Of a stretch of DNA of 64,000 nucleotides, positions 8,868-15,873 are shown piece after piece. The position numbers were made by a program, and so were the translations under genes. Within the stretch, counting starts at the first letter, position 1. Every line of letters starts with the position of its first letter. The notes beneath the pieces were generated by a model. It saw only the letters and a list, made by a program, of their open reading frames with translations. It ran no database searches and was not told where the DNA came from. The stretch spans positions 1,321,001 through 1,385,000 of the forward strand of contig NZ_LR778175.1 in the NCBI RefSeq assembly GCF_902810445.1, read 5' to 3'. Source of the stretch: Candidatus Nitrosacidococcus tergens. GTDB lineage: Bacteria; Pseudomonadota; Gammaproteobacteria; Nitrosococcales; Nitrosococcaceae.

Positions 8868-9793
8868 TGCAAAACCATATCAGATTGAGGTAGAGATTGT
8901 AGGATTTTATTTAAATCTACTAACTCATTATACTGACTCCCTACTCTAATTATATATGCTAAAGTTCTAGGAATATCTTTTAAGTAATTAGGTTTATGAT
9001 CTCGATAATTCAGGCGGGCAAAAATACCTATCGCTTTCAAATGCCTTTGAATACCCATCCAATCAAACCAATATAAAAATTCATTCAAATCCTGCCCTAC
9101 GGGAATGTTCAGTTGAGCTGCTTTGTTTCTATACGTAGATACCCAACCTGCTATTTTTTCTTGTGGCCAAGCAATATAACAATCCCGCAGTAAAGAAACT
9201 AAATCGTAAGTTACAGGGCCTTTAACAGCATCTTGGAAATCTAAAATACCAGGATTATTTTGATTAGTGATCATTAAATTTCGAGAATGATAATCTCGAT
9301 GCACAAATACTTGGGGCTGATTTAATACTATATTTACTAATAAATTAAATATGGAATCAAGTTCTGTAGTCATTTGAATCCCTAAATGACACCCTAGGTA
9401 CCAATCTTTAAACAACTCCATTTCTTGGAGTAACAATTTACGGCTATAGGGTCTTAAATCCGCACTATTAGTACCTTTGCTTTGTAATATTAAAAGAGCA
9501 GAAATTGCGTCCTCATAAAGTGTTTGTGCACTATTTACATTTAAAAAATCCAAATATTGGTCAGATCCTAAGTCAGTCAACAGTAAAAATCCTTGTGCTA
9601 AATCTTGGGATAAAATTCTAGGTACATTTAACCCTAATTTATTTAATTTATTAGCAATATAAATAAAATTGGTACACCCCTCCTTCTCTGGTGGGGCATC
9701 CATTATAATCAAAGATTCTTTTTGGGGCTGAAAAAGACGAAAATAACGACGAGCACTAGCATCTCCTGCAACAGGAGTTAAAGAGTAGTGCAT
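8864..9793 (-). CDS. amgK: N-acetylmuramate/N-acetylglucosamine kinase AmgK
   Basis: This 309-residue aminoglycoside-phosphotransferase-like kinase phosphorylates the anomeric carbon of MurNAc or GlcNAc released during cell-wall turnover. The N-lobe has DASARRYFRL and the kinase Brenner motif is VFVHRDYHSRNLMI, followed by the metal-binding ILDFQDAVKGPVTYD. It is translationally coupled to murU (overlap ATGA-type). The pair is the known AmgK/MurU peptidoglycan recycling route of Gram-negative bacteria lacking MurQ recycling; the absence of MurQ here cannot be checked from this window. Confidence 0.88.
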   Translation of the reverse strand: MHYSLTPVAGDASARRYFRLFQPQKESLIIMDAPPEKEGCTNFIYIANKLNKLGLNVPRILSQDLAQGFLLLTDLGSDQYLDFLNVNSAQTLYEDAISALLILQSKGTNSADLRPYSRKLLLQEMELFKDWYLGCHLGIQMTTELDSIFNLLVNIVLNQPQVFVHRDYHSRNLMITNQNNPGILDFQDAVKGPVTYDLVSLLRDCYIAWPQEKIAGWVSTYRNKAAQLNIPVGQDLNEFLYWFDWMGIQRHLKAIGIFARLNYRDHKPNYLKDIPRTLAYIIRVGSQYNELVDLNKILQSLPQSDMVLQ

Positions 9794-9868
9794 AAAATTT
9801 AGTTCTTGAAGCCAGTATTTTATCGCCTCAAGGCGTGTATCTAATATCAGAAGATATCTCTATATTAA

Positions 9869-9898
9869 TTGATCTTAGGGGAAATTATATCGTAAAAT
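9869..9898 (+). promoter_or_regulatory. Possible sigma-70 promoter of tRNA-Val
   Basis: TTGATC and TAAAAT are spaced by 18 bases and end 19 bases before the tRNA. Four of six and five of six bases match the -35 and -10 consensus. In AT-rich sequence such matches arise by chance, so this is only a candidate. Confidence 0.35.
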
Positions 9899-9917
9899 CT
9901 GGTTACATTTTACATTT

Positions 9918-9992
9918 GGGCGATTAGCTCAGAGGGAGAGCACTGCCTTCACACGGCAGGGGTCACTGGTTCGATCCCAGTATCGCCCACCA
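9918..9992 (+). tRNA. tRNA-Val (anticodon CAC)
   Basis: A full cloverleaf can be drawn. Acceptor arms are GGGCGAT and ATCGCCC, the D arm contains TAGCTCAGAGGGAGAGC, and the anticodon stem is CTGCC/GGCAG around loop TTCACAC. The T arm contains GGTTCGATCC. The anticodon is CAC, which reads the valine codon GUG. The discriminator is A and the CCA end is encoded. It stands alone between divergent amgK and a convergent PEP-CTERM gene. Confidence 0.96.
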
Positions 9993-10010
9993 CTTAACTG
10001 AGTACTATAT

Positions 10011-10043
10011 AAGCTCTAGCACAATTTGATTGTGTTAGAGCTT
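10011..10043 (+). terminator. Long inverted repeat between tRNA-Val and the PEP-CTERM gene
   Basis: Two 14-base arms (AAGCTCTAGCACAA and TTGTGTTAGAGCTT, one G:T mismatch) surround a 5-base loop. It sits between the converging tRNA-Val and PEP-CTERM gene, so it probably ends transcription from either side. No T-tract follows on the plus strand, so this is a hairpin with a likely, not certain, terminator role. Confidence 0.5.
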
Positions 10044-10059
10044 ATCGATCGATATGTAA

Positions 10060-10749
10060 CTAAATACTTAAAAATAATACCTTAGGTTGGCGGTAGTAGA
10101 ACCATCCTAAAATAAAAAATCCTATGTTAAAAAGCCAAAAAACATGGGGTTCTGGAATAGAAGAAGATTGAGCAAGGGTAAAAAGCCCTAGTGCGTTTGT
10201 TTGACCACCACCGCAAGTAGTATTACCTCCGCAAAAGTTACCTGCATCAGCACCCACAGTAATATTTTCACTTGCAGTAGAAAAATCGATATTATTATAT
10301 ATACCTTGGATATTTATACTGCCAAAGAGTTGATTATCCAAGTTAAGATCTACATTAAAGGAATTAAAAGATTGGTTGGGAGAACCACCTACCTTAGTAG
10401 TATCTCCATTAAAAGAAGCTATCGCTTTTACACCATTTTTATCCATTAGATCAAAGGAAAAAGAGATTTCAGGCGCTAGTCCTTCTGCTTGAAGATCACT
10501 CATATTAATCCCACCACCACTTAGAGCACTTGAGCTACTATTCCATGCTGATGAAGGGATAGAATAATTATAATTACTACCTAGTTGATATGAATTACCA
10601 TGAATAATAATTTGCCCACCTGTAATCCATATATCATCCCCTGAAGGAAGGACCTGAGAATTAGGTACCCAATTATAAATCAATGTTCCATAGGCTATAT
10701 TTATGCTTGTAGCTATACTCAGTACTAGCATTAATAATTTTTTTGTCAT
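10060..10749 (-). CDS. PEP-CTERM sorting domain protein, likely exosortase A substrate
   Basis: This is a 229-residue exported protein of unknown function. It has an N-terminal signal peptide (MTKKLLMLVLSIATSINIAYG) and a Ser/Gly/Asn-rich body with predicted beta character. The C-terminal tripartite sorting signal is PEP at residues 199-201, a hydrophobic helix (about 202-219), then Arg220 with RQPK. Two cysteines in FCGGNTTCGGG lie just before the stalk. The tail after the arginine is about 10 residues, longer than usual. It is probably processed by the exosortase A encoded 33 kb away. A ribosome binding site (AAAGGAT) precedes the ATG. The role of the mature protein is unknown. Confidence 0.85.
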   Translation of the reverse strand: MTKKLLMLVLSIATSINIAYGTLIYNWVPNSQVLPSGDDIWITGGQIIIHGNSYQLGSNYNYSIPSSAWNSSSSALSGGGINMSDLQAEGLAPEISFSFDLMDKNGVKAIASFNGDTTKVGGSPNQSFNSFNVDLNLDNQLFGSINIQGIYNNIDFSTASENITVGADAGNFCGGNTTCGGGQTNALGLFTLAQSSSIPEPHVFWLFNIGFFILGWFYYRQPKVLFLSI

Positions 10750-10918
10750 ACTAAGGTATCCTTTAATTTATTAAAACCAGCAGAATTTATACCGCTGAAG
10801 CTTTTTTTGAAAAATATAAGGATTGTTACTGAGTAGTAATATACTATATTCATGATTATATAGTTTAATTTTTTTATAGCTAACTATTTGTGTCAGTTAG
10901 TTATAAAAATAAGTGGGA

Positions 10919-11809
10919 TTAGGATAAAAGCAAATCTAATCCTAAATTCCAATCAGGAAGTGTGATACCAAAAGTATTTTGAATATGAGTGTTATCAAGA
11001 CAGGAAAATCTAGGTCTTTTTGCTAAGGTAGGATAATCAGAAGTTGGAATAGGAATAATTTGAGCTTGGTTGCTATTTTGTAAATTAATTCTATTGTTAA
11101 TAGCCTGAGCAAATTCATGCCATGAAATTTCTCCTTTACAGCTTAAGTGATAAATCCCTGAATATTCATTAATGTAATTTGCAATACCTCCTCGTGTTTG
11201 AGCAATAACCTGGGCTGTAGCCTCAGCAATAAATCTGCTCCAAGTAGGGGTACCAAACTGATCGTTGACTACTTGGATTGTTTTTTGCTCTTTAATAAGT
11301 CGCTGCATCGTGAGCAAAAAGTTATGACCTCTTAACCCATAGACCCAACAGGTACGAAAAATTAGATAGTTACCCCCTATTTCAGTAATAGCTTTTTCTC
11401 CAGCTAGCTTAGTTTTTCCATAGGTATTAATCGGATTAGGAATATCTCCCTCTTGGTAAGGAGTATTATTTTTTCCATTAAATACATAATCTGTAGAGTA
11501 ATGAATTAAAGCAGCATCTAGCTCTTTAGCGATTTCTGCTAAAATCCCAGGTGCAGTGCCATTAACAGTCATAGCCAATTTTTGTTCTTCTTCCGCTTTA
11601 TCTACTTGGGTATAGGCAGCTGCATTAATAATTAAATTGGGGCGATACGCCATAAGGCAAGAGCGAATGGTTTCTAGTTTAGATAAATCAAGTTGAGATC
11701 GTCCTAAAGGGATAATCTTTCCTAAAGATGCAAAGGTTCGCTGCAATTCCCAGCCTACCTGACCGTAGGAACCAAGAATAATAATCCTGGGGTAGGTATT
11801 AATTAAAAT
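10919..11809 (-). CDS. rmlD: dTDP-4-dehydrorhamnose reductase RmlD (non-canonical start)
   Basis: RmlD is the last step of dTDP-L-rhamnose synthesis: NADPH reduction of dTDP-4-keto-rhamnose. The catalytic Thr-Asp-Tyr set appears in HYSTDYVFNG and YGKTKLAGE. The first canonical start in frame is a TTG at 11746, but this would remove the cofactor-binding motif. The upstream codons encode IIILGSYGQVGWEL in the same frame. No ATG, GTG or TTG exists between the rmlC stop and that motif. I place the start at an ATT (11807-11809) because AAGGA lies 9 bases before it; ATT at 11801-11803 is the alternative. From this start the protein is 296 residues, the usual RmlD length. A sequence error or lost start is also possible. 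Confidence 0.85.
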   Translation of the reverse strand: MLINTYPRIIILGSYGQVGWELQRTFASLGKIIPLGRSQLDLSKLETIRSCLMAYRPNLIINAAAYTQVDKAEEEQKLAMTVNGTAPGILAEIAKELDAALIHYSTDYVFNGKNNTPYQEGDIPNPINTYGKTKLAGEKAITEIGGNYLIFRTCWVYGLRGHNFLLTMQRLIKEQKTIQVVNDQFGTPTWSRFIAEATAQVIAQTRGGIANYINEYSGIYHLSCKGEISWHEFAQAINNRINLQNSNQAQIIPIPTSDYPTLAKRPRFSCLDNTHIQNTFGITLPDWNLGLDLLLS

Positions 11810-12345
11810 AGTTCCGCTTCCTTAAAAGACTGACCTGCTTGATCTTTTACAGATACCACAGGTTTTTCTGATAGAGGCCAATGAATATCGAGAGTAGGAT
11901 CATCCCAACAAATGCACCGTTCATATTCAGATACATAGTAATCAGTTGTTTTGTAGAGGAATTCTGCATATTCACTAAGCACAAGAAATCCATGAGCGAA
12001 TCCTGCAGGTATCCAAAGTTGTTGCTTATTTTCTGCAGATAAGTAATAGCCTATCCAATGACCAAAATAAGAAGAATTTTTTCTTAAGTCTACAGCCACA
12101 TCAAACACCTCCCCGATTACTACTCGTACTAACTTGCCTTGAGGCTGTTTTATTTGATAATGAAGCCCTCGTAAAACGCCTTTTTTTGACTGAGAATGAT
12201 TATCTTGAACAAACTGAATTTCTTTATTTAAGGAGTTATTAAGTTTTTTATTGTGGTAGCTCTCGAAAAAAAAACCTCGATCATCTTCAAATACTTTAGG
12301 TTTAAGGAGGAACACATCAGGAATTTTTGTAGGAAATACTTCCAT
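11803..12345 (-). CDS. rmlC: dTDP-4-dehydrorhamnose 3,5-epimerase RmlC
   Basis: This 180-residue cupin epimerises dTDP-4-keto-6-deoxyglucose at C3 and C5. Family motifs are DDRGFFFESYH, the catalytic histidine in GVLRGLHYQ, FDVAVDLRKNSSYFGHW and PAGFAHGFLVLS. It is the third gene of the leftward rmlBACD operon, 3 bases after rmlA. Its stop codon overlaps the region where rmlD translation must begin, so rmlD may depend on ribosomes that finish rmlC. Confidence 0.96.
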   Translation of the reverse strand: MEVFPTKIPDVFLLKPKVFEDDRGFFFESYHNKKLNNSLNKEIQFVQDNHSQSKKGVLRGLHYQIKQPQGKLVRVVIGEVFDVAVDLRKNSSYFGHWIGYYLSAENKQQLWIPAGFAHGFLVLSEYAEFLYKTTDYYVSEYERCICWDDPTLDIHWPLSEKPVVSVKDQAGQSFKEAELF

Positions 12346-12348
12346 AGT

Positions 12349-13233
12349 CTAGAGTAAATAATTTTTTTCTTGTAATAGCCTCAATAAATAGCTTCCATAG
12401 CTACTTTTTTGCAAGGACTGGGCTAAACACTCAAGATTTTCAGCATTAATATAACCCATTCGGTAAGCAATTTCTTCAGGACAAGCTATTTTGAGTCCTT
12501 GTCTTTTTTCTATAGTTTGAATAAACAAAGCCGCTTCTAAAAGAGAATCATGAGTACCTGCATCAAGCCAAGTCATTCCTCGCCCCATGATTTCTACAAA
12601 TAAAGATTCATTTTTTAAATAATACTGATTAATATCAGTAATTTCTAACTCTCCTCTTGCCGATGGAGCTAAATTTTTAGCAATTTCTACTACTTGGTTA
12701 TCATAAAAATAAACTCCTGTTATGGCGTAACAGGATTTGGGTACGGAGGGCTTTTCTTCAATACTTACGATTTTATGATAGTGATCAAATTCAATTACAC
12801 CATATCGCTCTGGATCATAGACAGGATAGGCAAATACAGTAGCTCCTTGCTGCCGATCTCTAGCGTTTTTCAATAGGGTTGAGAGATCCTCTCCATGAAA
12901 AATATTATCTCCAAGAATCAGCGCACAAGGACTCTCTTTAATAAAATTTTTTCCTAAAATAAAAGCCTGTGCAATCCCTGCAGGGTAAAGTTGCACCTGG
13001 TATGTAAAATTTACCCCCCATTGTTCTCCTGAGCCTAATAATTGCTCTAGTACTGGCAAGTCTCGTGGAGTTGAAATAATTAGAATCTCTCTAATTCCCC
13101 CTAGCATTAAAGTAGAAAGGGGGTAATAAATCATAGGTTTATCATAGATAGGTAAAAGCTGTTTACAAATGGGTTGTGTAATAGGATATAAGCGAGTACC
13201 TAAACCGCCAGCTAGAATAATTCCTTTACTCAT
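12349..13233 (-). CDS. rmlA: Glucose-1-phosphate thymidylyltransferase RmlA
   Basis: RmlA makes dTDP-glucose from glucose-1-phosphate and dTTP, the entry step of rhamnose synthesis. It is 294 residues, with the nucleotide-binding start GIILAGGLGTRLYPIT, the signature KQLLPIYDKPMIYYPL, the metal/sugar region LGDNIFHG and EEKPSVPKS, and TWLDAGTHDSLLEA. All are intact. Its start overlaps the end of rmlB by 4 bases. The enzyme is usually inhibited by the pathway product dTDP-rhamnose. Confidence 0.97.
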   Translation of the reverse strand: MSKGIILAGGLGTRLYPITQPICKQLLPIYDKPMIYYPLSTLMLGGIREILIISTPRDLPVLEQLLGSGEQWGVNFTYQVQLYPAGIAQAFILGKNFIKESPCALILGDNIFHGEDLSTLLKNARDRQQGATVFAYPVYDPERYGVIEFDHYHKIVSIEEKPSVPKSCYAITGVYFYDNQVVEIAKNLAPSARGELEITDINQYYLKNESLFVEIMGRGMTWLDAGTHDSLLEAALFIQTIEKRQGLKIACPEEIAYRMGYINAENLECLAQSLQKSSYGSYLLRLLQEKNYLL

Positions 13234-14297
13234 AAACTTATTCTATCTGTTCCTAATCGCTCTCTTTGATAAGTTTTTAAACTCATTTGGCACCAGTCTT
13301 GATTATCTCTATACCATGCAATAGTTTTATGGAGTCCAGTAATAAAACTTTCTTGAGGCTGCCAGCCCAATTCTTTAGTAATTTTACTAGCATCAATAGC
13401 ATAGCGTAGGTCATGACCAGGTCGATCGGTCACATGAGTGATTAAAGAACAGTGAGGAGTATAGGAAGAGTAAGGAAATAACTCATCAAAAATTTGGCAG
13501 ATAGTCTCTACTACTTCTCTATTAGTTTTTTCGTTATGACCTCCAATATTATAAGTTTCACCAGGTGTTCCTCTATCTAATACCAAGTGCAAAGCTCGTA
13601 CATGATCATCTACATAAAGCCAATCTCGAATATTATCCCCTTGCCCATAAATGGGAAGGGATTTTCCTTCAAGCCCATTTAGAATCATTAATGGGATAAG
13701 TTTCTCTGGAAATTGATAAGGACCATAATTATTAGAGCAATTAGTGATTAAAATGGGTAACCCATAAGTATGATACCAAGCCCTTACTAAGTGATCAGAG
13801 CTAGCTTTGCTCGCTGCATAAGGAGAATTAGGACAATAAGGGGAGTATTCTTTGAATAATCCTTCCTTTCCTAGAGAGCCAAATACTTCATCGGTAGAGA
13901 TATGGTGGAATCGAAACCGAGTTTGAGATTTTTGATCAAGGGTTTGCCAATAGCTAAGCGTTGCTTCTAGTAAGTAATAAGTACCTAAAATATTAGTATT
14001 AATAAAATCAATAGGGCTATCAATAGATCGATCCACATGGGATTCAGCTGCCAAGTTCATCACAGCACTTGGCTGATACTTAGTAAATAGCTCTGTTATA
14101 ATTTCAAAGTTACTAATATCGGCATGAATAAATTGGTGTTGAGGATGGGAGGCAACTGATTTTAGAGATTCTAAGCTACCTGCATAAGTAAGTTTATCTA
14201 TATTAACAATACGATATTTGGTATTTTCAATAAAGTAGCGTACTAATGTAGAGCCAATGAAGCCTGCACCACCAGTAATAAGTATGGTTTGATTCAT
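13230..14297 (-). CDS. rmlB: dTDP-glucose 4,6-dehydratase RmlB
   Basis: RmlB is an NAD-dependent short-chain dehydrogenase/reductase that converts dTDP-glucose to dTDP-4-keto-6-deoxyglucose. It is 355 residues, with cofactor motif TGGAGFIGS near the N-terminus, the catalytic STDEVFGS with Asp-Glu, and YAASKASSDH with the Tyr-Lys pair. NNYGPYQFPEKLIPLMI is typical of the family. It is the first gene of rmlBACD and is divergent from glgA across a 92-base gap that must hold both promoters. The rhamnose probably enters the exopolysaccharide or LPS. Confidence 0.97.
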   Translation of the reverse strand: MNQTILITGGAGFIGSTLVRYFIENTKYRIVNIDKLTYAGSLESLKSVASHPQHQFIHADISNFEIITELFTKYQPSAVMNLAAESHVDRSIDSPIDFINTNILGTYYLLEATLSYWQTLDQKSQTRFRFHHISTDEVFGSLGKEGLFKEYSPYCPNSPYAASKASSDHLVRAWYHTYGLPILITNCSNNYGPYQFPEKLIPLMILNGLEGKSLPIYGQGDNIRDWLYVDDHVRALHLVLDRGTPGETYNIGGHNEKTNREVVETICQIFDELFPYSSYTPHCSLITHVTDRPGHDLRYAIDASKITKELGWQPQESFITGLHKTIAWYRDNQDWCQMSLKTYQRERLGTDRISL

Positions 14298-14389
14298 ATA
14301 TTAATAATTAATTTTAATGCTAAAGGTGAAATTATTCATTGGCAAAAATTAATTAAATCATAGCAAATTATTCGATTTGGGATATCAAC

Positions 14390-15856
14390 GTGTATAAAGT
14401 TTTATTTGCAGCAAGTGAGGTTCATCCTCTAATAAAAACCGGCGGTTTAGGAGATGTAGCAGGTATTTTACCTACGGCACTCTTTAAACTAGGGTGGGAT
14501 GTAGGTGTTATTTTACCTGCTTACCCAAACTGCAAACAACAGCTTAAAAACCTTGTACAAGTTACCTCTTTATCTATTCCATCTGTAACTACGCCAGTCA
14601 TTATTTTAAAAGGAGAGTTACCAGGTGTGCCTGTTACTTTTTGGCTAGTAGATAGTCCACGTCATTTTAATCGCCCAGGTAATCCCTATATAGGTGAAAA
14701 TGGACAAGAATGGCCAGATAATGCCGATCGCTTTGCTACCTTTTGTAAAGCAATCGTACATGGTTTTGTTACCTATCCAAACCTAGACTGGAAACCTGAT
14801 GTTATTCACTGTAATGATTGGCATACTGGGCTAATTCCTCCTTTATTAGATTCGGTAGCAAATAGACCCGTTACTATGTTTACTATTCATAATCTAAGTT
14901 ATCAAGGGGTATTTCCCTATGCCACATTTCAGGAATTACAACTCCCAAACCATCTGTGGTTATCCTCTGCTCTAGCATTTCATAATCAGCTCTCTTTTAT
15001 GAAAGGTGGATTAATATTTTCTGATTGGCTAACCACAGTTAGTCCAAGTTACGCAAAGGAAATTATGACTCCAGAACTAGGCTGTGGCTTAGATGATATA
15101 TTACGCCAGCGCTTTAAGAATCTTACGGGTATATTAAACGGAGCAGACTATGATCGGTGGGATCCAGTTCAAGATTCTTTAATTGAAAAGCCTTATAATA
15201 AAGAGAGTTGGTACGACAAAGTTAAAAATAAGCTAGCATTACAGCGTCAATTTCATTTACCTGAAAATAAAAAAATTCCTATGTTTGGCTTTATAGGGAG
15301 ATTAGTTACCCAAAAAGGAATTGATTTAATTATTAAAATTTTACCCAAGATTATTTCAGAGCAAATTCAAATTATTTTTCTTGGAGAAGGAGAAGAATAT
15401 TATCAATCCTGTTTAGAAACGCTTGCTAGAAAATATCCTGAAAAAATAGGATTATCTCTTGGTTATAGCGAAACTCTTGCCCATAGTATTCAAGCTGGGG
15501 TAGATATTTTTCTTATGCCTTCTTATTTTGAACCTTGTGGGCTTACTCAAATTTATGCTCTACGCTATGGTACGATTCCTATCGTACATAAAGTAGGCGG
15601 ACTTGCCGATACAATTATAGATGCAACACCAGAGAATTTGGATCGAGAACTAGCGACAGGTTTTATATTTAACAATCCTACTTCTAGTGAACTATTACAT
15701 GCTATTGAGCGATGCCTTCATTTATACGCCCAACCTTATTTATGGCAAAAATTAATACTCACTGGAATGGCACAAGACTTTAATTGGAAAAATAGTGCTA
15801 AACGCTATCTTGAGCTTTATTACAAACTACTTCAAAGCCGTTCTACTATAGAGTAA
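14390..15856 (+). CDS. glgA: Glycogen synthase GlgA
   Basis: This GT5 enzyme extends alpha-1,4-glucan from ADP-glucose. It has 488 residues and starts with the ADP-glucose-binding KTGGLGDV (Lys16). The catalytic-domain pattern FEPCGLTQIYALRYGTIPIV lies near the C-terminus. VIHCNDWHTGL and TIHNLSYQG are also family marks. ppc follows in the same direction after 17 bases. No other glycogen gene is in the window. Confidence 0.95.
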   Translation: MYKVLFAASEVHPLIKTGGLGDVAGILPTALFKLGWDVGVILPAYPNCKQQLKNLVQVTSLSIPSVTTPVIILKGELPGVPVTFWLVDSPRHFNRPGNPYIGENGQEWPDNADRFATFCKAIVHGFVTYPNLDWKPDVIHCNDWHTGLIPPLLDSVANRPVTMFTIHNLSYQGVFPYATFQELQLPNHLWLSSALAFHNQLSFMKGGLIFSDWLTTVSPSYAKEIMTPELGCGLDDILRQRFKNLTGILNGADYDRWDPVQDSLIEKPYNKESWYDKVKNKLALQRQFHLPENKKIPMFGFIGRLVTQKGIDLIIKILPKIISEQIQIIFLGEGEEYYQSCLETLARKYPEKIGLSLGYSETLAHSIQAGVDIFLMPSYFEPCGLTQIYALRYGTIPIVHKVGGLADTIIDATPENLDRELATGFIFNNPTSSELLHAIERCLHLYAQPYLWQKLILTGMAQDFNWKNSAKRYLELYYKLLQSRSTIE

Positions 15857-15873
15857 TACCTTTAAAGGTTATA

